From JBBROS01 sp963792675 (GTDB taxonomy: Bacteria > Pseudomonadota > Alphaproteobacteria > Acetobacterales > Acetobacteraceae), in contig CAWBWT010000005.1 of the NCBI GenBank assembly GCA_963792675.1, positions 1 through 64,000 of the forward strand: a DNA stretch of 64,000 nt, given 5' to 3'. Within the stretch, counting starts at the first letter, position 1, and each line of letters begins with the position of its first letter. Shown one piece after another: positions 46,847-55,593 of the stretch. Made by a program: the position numbers and the translations under genes. The notes beneath the pieces were generated by a model that saw only the letters and a list, made by a program, of their open reading frames with translations, searched no databases and was not told the DNA's origin.

Positions 46847-47472
46847 GCCGCACCACCCAGAGTCGTATGACCCAAAGTCGCATGTCCCAGAGTCGTATGA
46901 CGTTGCCGACCGGGCGGGCGGGGCGGCTGTGCGCGGCGGGGCTGACGCTGCTGGCGGTGGCGGCGCTGCTGCTGGGGGTGGTGATGCCGTTATGCGACGG
47001 CTATGCGGAGCGGGCCGAGGCGCTGACGCGGCAGGCGGCGCTGGCGCGGCGGATGGCGGCGCTGGTGGCGTCGCTGCCGGAGCTGCGGCGCGAGGCGGCG
47101 GCGGCGGGTGCGGCGACCGGTGGGGCGGCGCTGCTGCCGGGCGGCACCAACTCGGTCGCGAGCGCGTTGCTGCAGGAGCGGCTGCAGGCCGGGCTGGCGC
47201 AGAACGGGGTGGCGCTGAACACGGTGGAAACGCTGGCCGGCGAGGAAGCCGGGGCGTATCGGCGGATCCGGCTGCGTTTGACGGTGACGACGAGCTGGCC
47301 GGCGCTGGCGGCGTGGCTGCGCGACGTGGGCGAGGCGACGCCGGCGATGTTCGTCGACGAGCTGCAGATCCAGCCGGCGCTGCACAAGATCGGCACCGCG
47401 CCCAACTCGTTCGACGTCACCTGCACCGTGCTGGCGTTCCGCGCCGTCGATGCCAAGCTGGCCGGGCGGTAG
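46843..47472 (+). CDS. gspM: Type II secretion protein GspM
   Basis: A 209-residue single-pass membrane protein of the GspM_b type: helix GLTLLAVAALLLGVVMPLCD (about residues 31-50), a coiled-coil stretch and a periplasmic domain with WPALAAWLRDVGEATPAMFV. The first 20 residues consist of QSRM(T/S) repeats with several in-frame ATG codons, so the true start could be 46843, 46867, 46882 or 46897; the first overlaps the gspL stop and is preferred. It partners GspL. Confidence 0.85.
   Translation: MSRTTQSRMTQSRMSQSRMTLPTGRAGRLCAAGLTLLAVAALLLGVVMPLCDGYAERAEALTRQAALARRMAALVASLPELRREAAAAGAATGGAALLPGGTNSVASALLQERLQAGLAQNGVALNTVETLAGEEAGAYRRIRLRLTVTTSWPALAAWLRDVGEATPAMFVDELQIQPALHKIGTAPNSFDVTCTVLAFRAVDAKLAGR
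46858..46902 (+). repeat. Three 15-bp repeats at the gspM start
   Basis: CAGAGTCGTATGACC, CAAAGTCGCATGTCC and CAGAGTCGTATGACG follow each other exactly. Each unit holds one in-frame ATG, so gain or loss of units would shift the length of the N-terminus without breaking the frame. Confidence 0.7.
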
Positions 47473-47484
47473 TGTCCGGCCCCA

Positions 47485-47504
47485 GAAATTCGTAGGCGAA
47501 TTTC
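47485..47504. terminator. Bidirectional hairpin between convergent genes
   Basis: GAAATTCG-TAGG-CGAATTTC is a perfect 8-bp stem with a 4-nt loop between the gspM stop and the end of the leftward sugar transferase gene. Confidence 0.55.
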
Positions 47505-47541
47505 AGGCACGAGCAGGCCACTCAACCTTTGCTTGCGAGTG

Positions 47542-49053
47542 TCAGAACGCTGTCTTGCTGCAGATCTCGCGCAGGACGGTGAGCCACAGGATCTTGAGGT
47601 CCAGGCCCAGCGACCAGTTCTGGATGTAGTCCAGGTCGAAGCGCACGCGGTTGCGAAGCTGGTCCTCGGTCTTGGTTTCGCCGCGCCAGCCGTTGACCTG
47701 CGCCCAGCCGGTGATGCCGGGCTTGACGCGATGGCGCACGGCATATTGGCGGACGACGTCGGCGAACAGCTTGTCGGCGGCCTTGGTGTTGGGCGCATGC
47801 GGGCGCGGACCGACCAGCGACATGTCGCCCTGCAGCACATTCAGCAGCTGCGGCAGCTCGTCGATGCTGAAGCGGCGCAGGTAGTGGCCGATCCGGGTGA
47901 TGCGCGGGTCGTCGCGCGTGGTCTGCTTGTCGGCCAGCAGGTCGGTCATGTCCGTGCGCATGGTGCGGAACTTGAAAATGCTGAACATGCGGTTGTCGAA
48001 GCCGACCCGCGGCTGCCGGAACAACACCGGGCCCGGGCTGTCGAGCCGGATCGGCCAGCGCCACCAGCAGCAGCAGCGGCGCCACGCACAGCAGGGCGGC
48101 GCCGCCGATCAGCCGATCAAACGCGGCCTTCTTCACCGCCTCCCAGTCCTTGATCGGACGCTCGCCCACGCCGACCACGGGGTTCGGGCCGATGGCGGCG
48201 AACTGCCCGCCCTCGAACCGGAGCCCGGCGACGTCCACGGTCAGGAACACGTCCACAACCAGGCTGCTCAACCGTTCGAGGATGTCGTTGATCCGGTCCA
48301 CCGCCGTCAGCGGCATCGCGACCACGATCATGTCGATGCGCTCGTCCCGGCTCGCCTTCAGCAGCGCGTCGACGCCTCCCGGATCGGGTAGTGCCGCAGA
48401 TGCGCCGGGATGCGCGACGCCCGGTCCTCGTAGATGCCGGTCACGGCGTAGCTGTCCCGTTCGGCGGCCAGGCGCTCGATGAAAGTCGCGCTGAAGTCGT
48501 TCACGCCGACGATGGCGACGTGCTGCATCATGCGGCCGGTCCGGTGCCAACGCCGAATCAGTTGCCGCAGCGTCACGCGATGAGCGCCCAGCAACACCGC
48601 CCCGGCAGCTGCGAACATGAACGGCCAAGCCCGCGAGGGCAGCTCGTCGTCGCGCAGCAGGAACAGGCTCACGATCACGGCGATGCCGCTGGCCAGCAAC
48701 GGCAGGATCAGCCGGACCAGGCTCTCCGACAGCCGCCCGAGAGTCCGCAACGTGTAACCGCCGCGGCCGCGGAGCACGAAGCAGGCGGCCGCGGCGCCGA
48801 TACCGGACGCAACCGTCAGCTCGCCGGTCGGCACATGCGCGAAGGCGATCTGATACAGCGATGTGGAGGCGAAGCCCGCCAGCAGCAGCAGCAGCAGGTC
48901 GACCATCTGCACCAGCAAGACCAGGACCGGGCGGGAGATCGGCGCCTCGACGGACAGGCGCTCGCTCGGCGCCAGGAAGGTCGCGAGGCCATCGGGCTGC
49001 AGAACGGATGATAAATCAGGAACGACAGCCTCCCACGGAACAGGCGGCCGCAT
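47542..49053 (-). CDS. Undecaprenyl-phosphate glucose phosphotransferase, two frameshifts
   Basis: About 503 residues if read through. The N-terminal part (49053 to 48378) has a CoA-binding-like fold and four to five membrane helices (VLVLLVQMVDLLLLLLAGFA) with HVAIVGVNDFSATFIERLAA. A one-base shift near 48378 leads into GVDALLKASRDERIDMIVVA. A second near 48053 leads into the catalytic sugar-transferase domain: VLFRQPRVGFDNRMFSIFKF, DELPQLLNVLQGDMSLVGPR and KPGITGWAQVNGWRG. The combined length and domain order match WcaJ/ExoY-type enzymes that start exopolysaccharide synthesis on a lipid carrier. Homology is intact on both sides of each shift, so these may be sequence errors. Confidence 0.8.
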
Positions 49054-49206
49054 TGTGCCGAAATTTCATGCTTGTTTGACGATTGGAAAAGTCAGGAACG
49101 GTTGGATTGTGATCACCCGGTGAAAGCGGCCCGGCCGGTTCACCGGGTCGTTGACACGCGGTGGCGACGGCGGCAGCGTACCGCTCCCCGATCGAAAGGA
49201 CTTGCC

Positions 49207-50256
49207 ATGGCGCGCATCACCCGCCGGACCGCATTGGGCGCCGCGGCGCTGCTGGCCGGCGCCCGTCGCGGCGTCGCGGCGCCGCTCGACGACTTGGTCG
49301 AGAAGGCGCGCAAGGAGGGCGTGATCAACAGCGTCGGCATGCCCGACGATTGGGCCAACTGGGAAGCGACCTGGAAGGACGTAACGGCCCAGTATGGCCT
49401 GAAGCACACCGACACCGACATGAGCAGCGCCGAGGAGTTGGCGAAGTTCGCCGCCGAGCGCGCCAATGCCACCGCCGACATCGGCGACGTCGGCTTCGAG
49501 TTCGGCGCCATCGCCGTCGAGCGCGGGCTCGCGGCCGCGTTCAAGCCGAGCACGTGGGAGCAGGTGCCGGCCTGGGCCAAGGACCCGGAAGGCCGCTGGG
49601 CGCTCGCCTATACCGGCACGATCGCCTTCGTGGTCGCGAAGGACCTGCCGAACCCGCCGAAATCCTGGGCCGAGCTGCTGAACGGCAGCTACAAGATCGC
49701 TTGCGGCGATGTCGGCAAGGCCGCGCAGGCCAACGCCGCCGTGCTCGCCTGCGCCATCGCCATGGGCGGCAACGAGGCCAAGATCGACCCGGCCATCGAA
49801 CTGTTCGCCAAGCTTGCCAAGCAGAAGCGGCTGCTGACGATCAACGTGCTGCCGGCGAACATGGCGCGGGGCGAGATCCAGGTCGGCTTGGTGTGGGACT
49901 TCAACGGCCTCAGCTACCGCGACAAGGTGGGCGGCGACCGGTTCTCGGTGGTGATCCCGTCCGACGGGTCGGTGACGGGCGGCTACACCACGGTCATCAA
50001 CAAGTTCGCCAAGAACCCGAACGCGGCCATGCTGGTGCGGGAGTTCATCTTCAGCGATCATGGGCAAGTGAACCTGGCCGAAGGCTATGCGCGCCCGATC
50101 CGGGTGGACCACATCACGCTGCCGGCGTCGGCGAAGGCGAAGCTGCTGCCGGCCGAGCAATACGCCAAAGCGCGGCCGATCGACCCGCAGGCCTGGAGCA
50201 CCGGCGCCAAGCGGGTGCCCGCCTTGTGGCAGGAGCGGGTGCTGACGGAGATGTAG
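49207..50256 (+). CDS. ABC transporter substrate-binding protein
   Basis: A 349-residue periplasmic binding protein of the extracellular solute-binding family 1/6 type. The N-terminus RRTALGAAALLAGARRGVAA is a Tat-like export signal. It includes VINSVGMPDDWANWEATWKD, ANATADIGDVGFEFG and PPKSWAELLNGSYKIACGDV. ATG 49207 has GAAAGGA upstream. Relatives bind Fe(III), thiamine, polyamines or phosphonates; the ligand here is unknown. It heads a four-gene operon. Confidence 0.88.
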   Translation: MARITRRTALGAAALLAGARRGVAAPLDDLVEKARKEGVINSVGMPDDWANWEATWKDVTAQYGLKHTDTDMSSAEELAKFAAERANATADIGDVGFEFGAIAVERGLAAAFKPSTWEQVPAWAKDPEGRWALAYTGTIAFVVAKDLPNPPKSWAELLNGSYKIACGDVGKAAQANAAVLACAIAMGGNEAKIDPAIELFAKLAKQKRLLTINVLPANMARGEIQVGLVWDFNGLSYRDKVGGDRFSVVIPSDGSVTGGYTTVINKFAKNPNAAMLVREFIFSDHGQVNLAEGYARPIRVDHITLPASAKAKLLPAEQYAKARPIDPQAWSTGAKRVPALWQERVLTEM

Positions 50257-50266
50257 GCCGCGTTCG

Positions 50267-51084
50267 ATGGACCGGCGCTTGGCGGCGCTGTGGGCGGCTC
50301 CGTTCATCGCCGCGGTGCTGATGTTCCAGCTGCTGCCGGCCGGCTCGGTGCTGCTCGGCAGCCTGGTCAGCGGCGGCGAGTGGTCGCTGACGAACTACGC
50401 CACCCTGTTCGGCAGCCGCTTCTACCGCGGCGCGTTCACCACCAGCCTGTCGGTCTCGCTGCTCACGAGCGCCATCGGCATGGCGGTGGGCGTGCCGCTG
50501 GCGCTCGCGCTGCATCGCCGCTCCCCCCGGTGCAGCGGCGCTTCATCACCCTGTTCAACGTCGCTTCCAACTTCGTCGGCGTGCCGCTGGCGCTTGCCTT
50601 CACCATCCTGGCCGGGGTCAACGGCGTCGTCACCCTGCTGTTGACGCGGTCCGGGCTGGTGCAGGACTTCAACATCTACTCGCTGCCGGGCCTGATGCTC
50701 GTCTACGCCTACTTCCAGGTTCCGTTCGCCGTGCTGGTGGTGTTCCCGAGCCTCGGCGTGTTGACGGCCGACCTATCCGAGCAGGCACGGCTGATGGGCG
50801 CCTCCCGGTTGACGTTCTGGCTGCGCATCGGGATGCCGGTGCTGGCGCCGAGCCTGGTCGGAACGTTCATCCTGCTGTTCGCCAACGCGATGGGCACCTA
50901 TGCCACCGCCTATGCGCTGATCGGCGGCGGCGCCAACCTGGTCACCATCCGCATCGGCGAGCTGGTCGCCGGCGACGTGTTCACCGACCCCAACCTCGCC
51001 AACGCGCTCGCAGTGCTGCTGGTGGCGCTGCTGCTGCTGCCGATCCTGGTGGACCAACTGCTGCTGCGGCGCCGGAGTGCATAA
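50267..51084 (+). CDS. ABC transporter permease, frameshifted
   Basis: An inner-membrane permease of the binding-protein-dependent type, about 272 residues. The first part (50267 to 50520) gives MDRRLAALWAAPFIAAVLMF and SLSVSLLTSAIGMAVGVPLA. The second, one base out, gives RRFITLFNVASNFVGVPLAL, LPGLMLVYAYFQVPFAVLVV and the EAA-like loop LSEQARLMGASRLTFWLRIG. The shift falls at a run of six C (about 50522), a common place for sequencing error. The gene begins 11 bp after the binding-protein stop and overlaps the next permease. Confidence 0.8.
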
Positions 51085-51922
51085 GCCAACCGCGGGTCCC
51101 GGGGCCGTCGCCCCCGGCGGGTCATGGGCAGCGCCGTTGCCTTTAACCCTCGACCATCTCCTGATCGGCGGCGTTTCGCTGCTGCTGCTGCTGCCCGTGG
51201 CCGCGGTTGCGCTCAGCGCCTTGGCCACCGACTGGTACTCGGGCCTGCTGCCGGCCGGGCTCACGCTGCGCTGGTTCGCGGCCGTGCTGTCGGAGCCGGC
51301 GTTCCAATCGGCGCTCGGCCGCTCGCTGTTCATCGGCGCCGGGTCGGTCGTGCTGCAGCTGGTGGTCACGGTGCCGGCCGTGCTGGCGGCGCATTGTGTT
51401 CTGCCTTGGCTCGACCGCTGGATGGAGCGCCTGGTGATCCTGCCCTATGCGCTGCCGCAGGTGGTACTGGTGGTCGGCCTGCTGCAGATCTACGCCGCGC
51501 CGCCGCTGGTGCTGATCGGCACACCGTGGATTCTGCTGCTGGCCTATGTGCCGCTGGCGTTCCCGCTGCTTTACCTGCCGCTCAAGAACAACCTGCGTGC
51601 CTTGCCGGTGGCGGACCTGCTTGACGCGGGCCGCCTGGTCGGAGCTTCGGCCCCGGTGATCGCGTTGCGGGTGATCCTGCCCTGCGTGCGGCCCGGCCTG
51701 GTGGTCGGCTTGTCGCTGGTCTTCGCGCTGGCGTTCGCCGAGTTCGTGTTCGCCAACATGCTCGTCGGCGGCGGCTTCCAAACGCTGGCCATCTACCTGT
51801 TCGGGCAGCGGCAGAAGGTCGGCCAGGTCACCGCGGTCATCGTGGTGATCTACTTCGCCGCGATGTGGCTCGCGACCGCCGTCGCCTTGGCCGTGCTGCG
51901 CAGCCGAGACCCGGCGGCGTGA
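51077..51922 (+). CDS. ABC transporter permease
   Basis: A 281-residue permease with about six membrane helices (LLIGGVSLLLLLPVAAVALS; FIGAGSVVLQLVVTVPAVLA) and the ATPase-contact loop DLLDAGRLVGASAPVIALRV. GTG 51077 overlaps the stop of the first permease and its own stop overlaps the ATPase start (GTGA). The first 25 residues are unusual and Pro/Gly-rich. Confidence 0.88.
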   Translation: MHKPTAGPGAVAPGGSWAAPLPLTLDHLLIGGVSLLLLLPVAAVALSALATDWYSGLLPAGLTLRWFAAVLSEPAFQSALGRSLFIGAGSVVLQLVVTVPAVLAAHCVLPWLDRWMERLVILPYALPQVVLVVGLLQIYAAPPLVLIGTPWILLLAYVPLAFPLLYLPLKNNLRALPVADLLDAGRLVGASAPVIALRVILPCVRPGLVVGLSLVFALAFAEFVFANMLVGGGFQTLAIYLFGQRQKVGQVTAVIVVIYFAAMWLATAVALAVLRSRDPAA

Positions 51923-52938
51923 GCTTCGTCGCGGTGCGCGGCTTCGCCAAGTCGTATGGGGCGACGCGGGTGTTCGCGGACGTCGACCTCGACGTGGCGG
52001 AAGGCAGCATGTGCATCCTGCTGGGCCCGTCCGGCTGCGGCAAGACCACCCTGCTGCGTTCGATTGCCGGGCTGGTGCAGCCCGATGCCGGCCGGGTGTC
52101 GATCGGCGGGCAGGACGTGACGGCGCTGCCGGCCGAACGCCGCGGCGTCGCGATGACGTTCCAGAATTACGCGCTGTTCCCCAACATGACGGTGCGGCAG
52201 AACCTCGCCTTCGGATTGCAGCAGCAGCGGCTGCCGCGCCGGGCGATCGCCGACAAGGTGGAGGGGGCACTGGCGATGATGGAGCTGGGCCCGCGCGCCG
52301 ACGCGAAGCCGCATGCGCTGTCGGGCGGGCAGAAGCAGCGTGTGGCGCTGGCCCGCGCGCTTGTGCTGGAGCCGCGCCTGCTGCTGCTGGACGAGCCGCT
52401 GTCGGCGCTCGACGCGCAGATCCGCAAGCGGCTGCGCGACGAGCTGAAGCGGCTGCAGCGCGACACCGGCTTCACCGGCATCCTCGTGACCCACGACCAG
52501 GAGGAGGCGCTGATCCTGGGCGACCAGGTCGCGGTGATGTCGGCCGGCCGGATCGTGCAGGCGGCGACCGCGCGGGAGGTGTACGACCGCCCGGCCACGC
52601 GGTTCGTGGCCGGGTTCATCGGCGACTTTAACCTGCTCGAGCCCGAGGCGGTGCAGCGTGTGTTCGGCGCCGTGACACCCGACGCCTGGGCGATCCACCC
52701 GGAAGCGATCGATCTGCTCCCCGGCGACGCCGAGGTTGCTTCGGGCGGCCTTCGCACGGCGGCCACTGTGCTCGATGTGCGCGTGGGCGGACCCGTGCTG
52801 CGCTATCTCGTGCAGGCCCACGGGATCGAGCTGAAGGTTGACGTGCTGAACCGCGCCACCGTCCCGGTCGTGCCGGCCGGCGGCGTCGTCACGCTGCGGC
52901 TCGATCCGAACCAAGTTCGCCCGCTCGCGGACGGCTAA
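51919..52938 (+). CDS. ABC transporter ATP-binding protein
   Basis: A 339-residue importer ATPase of the PotA/FbpC type. Walker A GPSGCGKTTLLRSIAGL, Q-loop TFQNYALFPNMTV, signature LSGGQKQRVALARAL, Walker B LLLLDEPLSALDAQ and H-loop LVTHDQEEA are all intact. The C-terminal 90 residues look like a TOBE domain. GTG 51919 overlaps the preceding permease by 4 bp. Confidence 0.93.
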   Translation: MSFVAVRGFAKSYGATRVFADVDLDVAEGSMCILLGPSGCGKTTLLRSIAGLVQPDAGRVSIGGQDVTALPAERRGVAMTFQNYALFPNMTVRQNLAFGLQQQRLPRRAIADKVEGALAMMELGPRADAKPHALSGGQKQRVALARALVLEPRLLLLDEPLSALDAQIRKRLRDELKRLQRDTGFTGILVTHDQEEALILGDQVAVMSAGRIVQAATAREVYDRPATRFVAGFIGDFNLLEPEAVQRVFGAVTPDAWAIHPEAIDLLPGDAEVASGGLRTAATVLDVRVGGPVLRYLVQAHGIELKVDVLNRATVPVVPAGGVVTLRLDPNQVRPLADG

Positions 52939-53023
52939 GGTGGTTGCGTTGACGCACGGGTCACCGTCCTCCTAGGTTCCTTGCAACCGGTGCATGCAGC
53001 CATCGGGCGGAGACGTCGAAACT

Positions 53024-54100
53024 ATGAGCATCCGGTTCCAGATCATGCGGGCGACGGCAATCGGGTTGCTCGCGCTCACCACCTCGGCAGCCGGGGCCGC
53101 CGAGTTCCCGGCGCCGAAGCAGGCGGACTGGACGGCACGTGACTTCCGCTTCCACACCGGCGCGGTGATGCCGGAGATGCGAGTGCACTACACCACGATC
53201 GGTGACCCGGCGGGGCAGCCCGTGCTGGTGCTGCATGGCACGGGCGGCAGCGGCTCCGGCCTGCTCACGCCGGGTTTCGGCGGCGAACTGTTCGGCCCCG
53301 GTCAGCCGCTGGACGCCACCAAGTATTTCATCATCCTCCCCGACGCGATCGGCGCCGGCAAATCGAGCAAGCCGTCCGACGGGATGCACGCGAAGTTCCC
53401 GCAATACGACTACGCCGACATGGTCGCGGCGCAGTACCGGCTGGTCACCGAGGGGCTCGGGCTGAAGCGCTTGCACCTCGTGCTGGGCTACTCGATGGGC
53501 GGCATGGAGACCTGGGTGTGGGGCGAGGCGCACCCGGATTTCATGGACGGCTTGGTGCCGATGGCGTCGCAGCCGACCCCGATGGCGGCACGCAACTGGA
53601 TGCTGCGCCGGCTGCTGATCGAGAGCATCCGGCAGGACCCGGAGTACCAGGGCGGCAACTACAAGACGCAGCCGACGTCGCTGCGGCTGGCGAGCGCGAT
53701 GTTCGGGGTGGCGACGAATGGCGGCACCTTGGCGCTGCAAGCGCGCGGCGACACCCACGCCAAGGCGGAGAAGTACGTGGACGACCTTCTCGCCGCGCCG
53801 CCGCCGGCCGACGCCAACGACTTCATCTACCAGTGGAACGCCTCGGCCGACTACGATCCGCAGCCCGGCCTGGGCAAGATCGACGCGCCGCTGCTGGCGA
53901 TCAACTCGGCCGACGACGAGCGCAACCCGCCCGAAACGGGGGTCACGGAACAGGCGATGAAGCAAGTCAAGCACGGACAGCTCTACATCGTGCCGGGGAG
54001 CGCCCAGACAGCCGGCCACGGCACGCTGGGCGCCGCCAAAACCTGGGCGCCGCGCCTCGGCGAGTTCATGCAAACCCTGCCGCACCGCCCGCCCTCCTAG
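53024..54100 (+). CDS. Alpha/beta hydrolase, homoserine acetyltransferase-like
   Basis: A 358-residue protein with an N-terminal signal (MRATAIGLLALTTSAAGAAE if started at 53045) and the homoserine O-acetyltransferase-like fold: VLVLHGTGGSGSGLLTPGFG, nucleophile elbow LGYSMGGMETW, acid in INSADDERNPPE and His in TAGHGTLG. The signal suggests a periplasmic hydrolase or acyltransferase and not the cytoplasmic methionine-pathway enzyme. It stands alone between the ABC importer and a terminator. Confidence 0.82.
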   Translation: MSIRFQIMRATAIGLLALTTSAAGAAEFPAPKQADWTARDFRFHTGAVMPEMRVHYTTIGDPAGQPVLVLHGTGGSGSGLLTPGFGGELFGPGQPLDATKYFIILPDAIGAGKSSKPSDGMHAKFPQYDYADMVAAQYRLVTEGLGLKRLHLVLGYSMGGMETWVWGEAHPDFMDGLVPMASQPTPMAARNWMLRRLLIESIRQDPEYQGGNYKTQPTSLRLASAMFGVATNGGTLALQARGDTHAKAEKYVDDLLAAPPPADANDFIYQWNASADYDPQPGLGKIDAPLLAINSADDERNPPETGVTEQAMKQVKHGQLYIVPGSAQTAGHGTLGAAKTWAPRLGEFMQTLPHRPPS

Positions 54101-54110
54101 TCGGGCGGGT

Positions 54111-54138
54111 CTGGGGGCGCCGCCCCCAGTGCTTTTGC
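54111..54138. terminator. Rho-independent terminator
   Basis: CTGGGGGC-GCC-GCCCCCAG followed by TGCTTTTGC lies just after the hydrolase stop and before the end of a leftward gene, so it may serve both. Confidence 0.75.
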
Positions 54139-54150
54139 TTTCGCGTGCTT

Positions 54151-55455
54151 CTACTTCCGCCGCGCCGCCATTCTGTCCTGCGTCGACATCCAGGCGAATA
54201 CGGCCGGCATGAACCAGGGCTTGCCGTTGAATAGCGGCACCGCAGCCGGCGGCCGCCGGTCCAGCGCCGACCGCCCGCCCTCGGCGTCGCCCAGGATTTG
54301 CAGCGCCGCTTTCTGCCCGGCCCAGCGCGCCCAAACCGTACCGCTGCCGCAATACCCGGCCGCGTAGCGCTTGCCGCCATGGGCGAAGATGCGCGGGATC
54401 ATGTCGCGGTTCATCGCCACATGACCGAACCAGCTCCGCTCGATGGCGACGTCGTCCAGCACCGGGAAGATGTCCACCATCGCGCGCCGCAGCGCCTCGG
54501 TCGGCCAGGCCGGGTCGCCGCTGATGGTGCCGTCGCGGCCGCCGAACAGTATGCGGGTGCCGTCCGGGCTCGGCCGGTAATAGTAGTGCAGCTGCCGCGT
54601 CTCGCTGCACATCATGCGCCGCGGCATCAGCTCACCCATCAGGTTCGGCGACAGCGCCGCGGTGGCGAGGATGCGGCTGCGGACCGGCACCAGGCGGCGG
54701 CGCAGCCAACGGTCGGAGCGGTCGGTGTAGCCGTTGGTGCAGGTCAGCACGTCCCGCGCCGTGACCGTGCCGCGCGCGGTGGTGACGGACCAGCCGTCGG
54801 CTGCGGGCCTCACTTCCGTCACCGCCGTCTCGCCATGCACGACCGCGCCGGCCTCGAGTGCCACACGCAGCATGCCGGCGTGCAGCTTGGCCGGGTCGAG
54901 CCCGCCGATGTCCATCCGCACGGCGCCGCCATGATAGGTGTCGGTGCCGAGGAATTGGCGCTGCTCGGCGCGGGGCACGGGGAACGCCTCGATGCCGAGC
55001 GTCTGGTGCAGCCGATCCGCCTCGCGCGCCAGGCGGTCGTAGTCGGTGCGGGCGAAGGCGCCGGCGAAGCGGCCGACGAGGGCGAAGTCGCACTCGATCT
55101 TCTCGTCGGCGATGAACCGATACAGGTCGTCGCGCGCCACCTTGCCTTCGGCCATGATGGCGTCCGCGTCGGGCTTGCCGAAGCGCTTGCCGAGCTCGGC
55201 GTGGGACGGGCGCAAATTGCCGCTGGTGATGCCGCCGTTGCGGGTCGAGGCGCCTTCGCCGGGCCGCTGCTTGTCGAACACCTGCACCGAGCGGCCGGCG
55301 CGGGCCAAGGTGATGGCCGCCGACAGCCCGGTGTAGCCGGCGCCCACGATCACAACGTCGCAAGTCGGGTCGATCGGGCGCCGGGCCAGGCTGGTCAGCG
55401 GGGCGGCCTGCCACCAATAGGCCTCGTTGGACGTTCTTGTCCCAGCAGCTTGCAT
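54151..55455 (-). CDS. FAD-dependent oxidoreductase (DAO family)
   Basis: A 434-residue flavoenzyme of the DAO/PuuB-like family. The FAD Rossmann motif is CDVVIVGAGYTGLSAAITLA (about residue 30), then DKQRPGEGASTRNGGITSGN. The C-terminal part has GTRILFGGRDGTISGDPAW and the FAD-closing segment AAGYCGSGTVWARWAGQKAA. Members oxidise amines or amino acids, such as gamma-glutamylputrescine. ATG 55455 is preferred; a longer frame upstream is antisense to the nitroreductase gene and unlikely to be translated. It is divergent from the nitroreductase gene. Confidence 0.88.
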   Translation of the reverse strand: MQAAGTRTSNEAYWWQAAPLTSLARRPIDPTCDVVIVGAGYTGLSAAITLARAGRSVQVFDKQRPGEGASTRNGGITSGNLRPSHAELGKRFGKPDADAIMAEGKVARDDLYRFIADEKIECDFALVGRFAGAFARTDYDRLAREADRLHQTLGIEAFPVPRAEQRQFLGTDTYHGGAVRMDIGGLDPAKLHAGMLRVALEAGAVVHGETAVTEVRPAADGWSVTTARGTVTARDVLTCTNGYTDRSDRWLRRRLVPVRSRILATAALSPNLMGELMPRRMMCSETRQLHYYYRPSPDGTRILFGGRDGTISGDPAWPTEALRRAMVDIFPVLDDVAIERSWFGHVAMNRDMIPRIFAHGGKRYAAGYCGSGTVWARWAGQKAALQILGDAEGGRSALDRRPPAAVPLFNGKPWFMPAVFAWMSTQDRMAARRK

Positions 55456-55593
55456 TCGCTCGGTATCCAGTTGCAGTCGGCACAACCAACCATGGGGCCG
55501 GCGTGCTGCCAAGTTGGCGTGAACCCACCGGCAGGAGTCGTGCCGGCCGGCCGGATCGGTTAGAACAGTCCCAGTCACAACCGAAAGCGCGCC

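Noticed and set aside
53024..54100. Hydrolase as the methionine-pathway enzyme MetX
   Set aside because: The N-terminal signal sequence implies export, and no other methionine genes are nearby; only the fold is shared.
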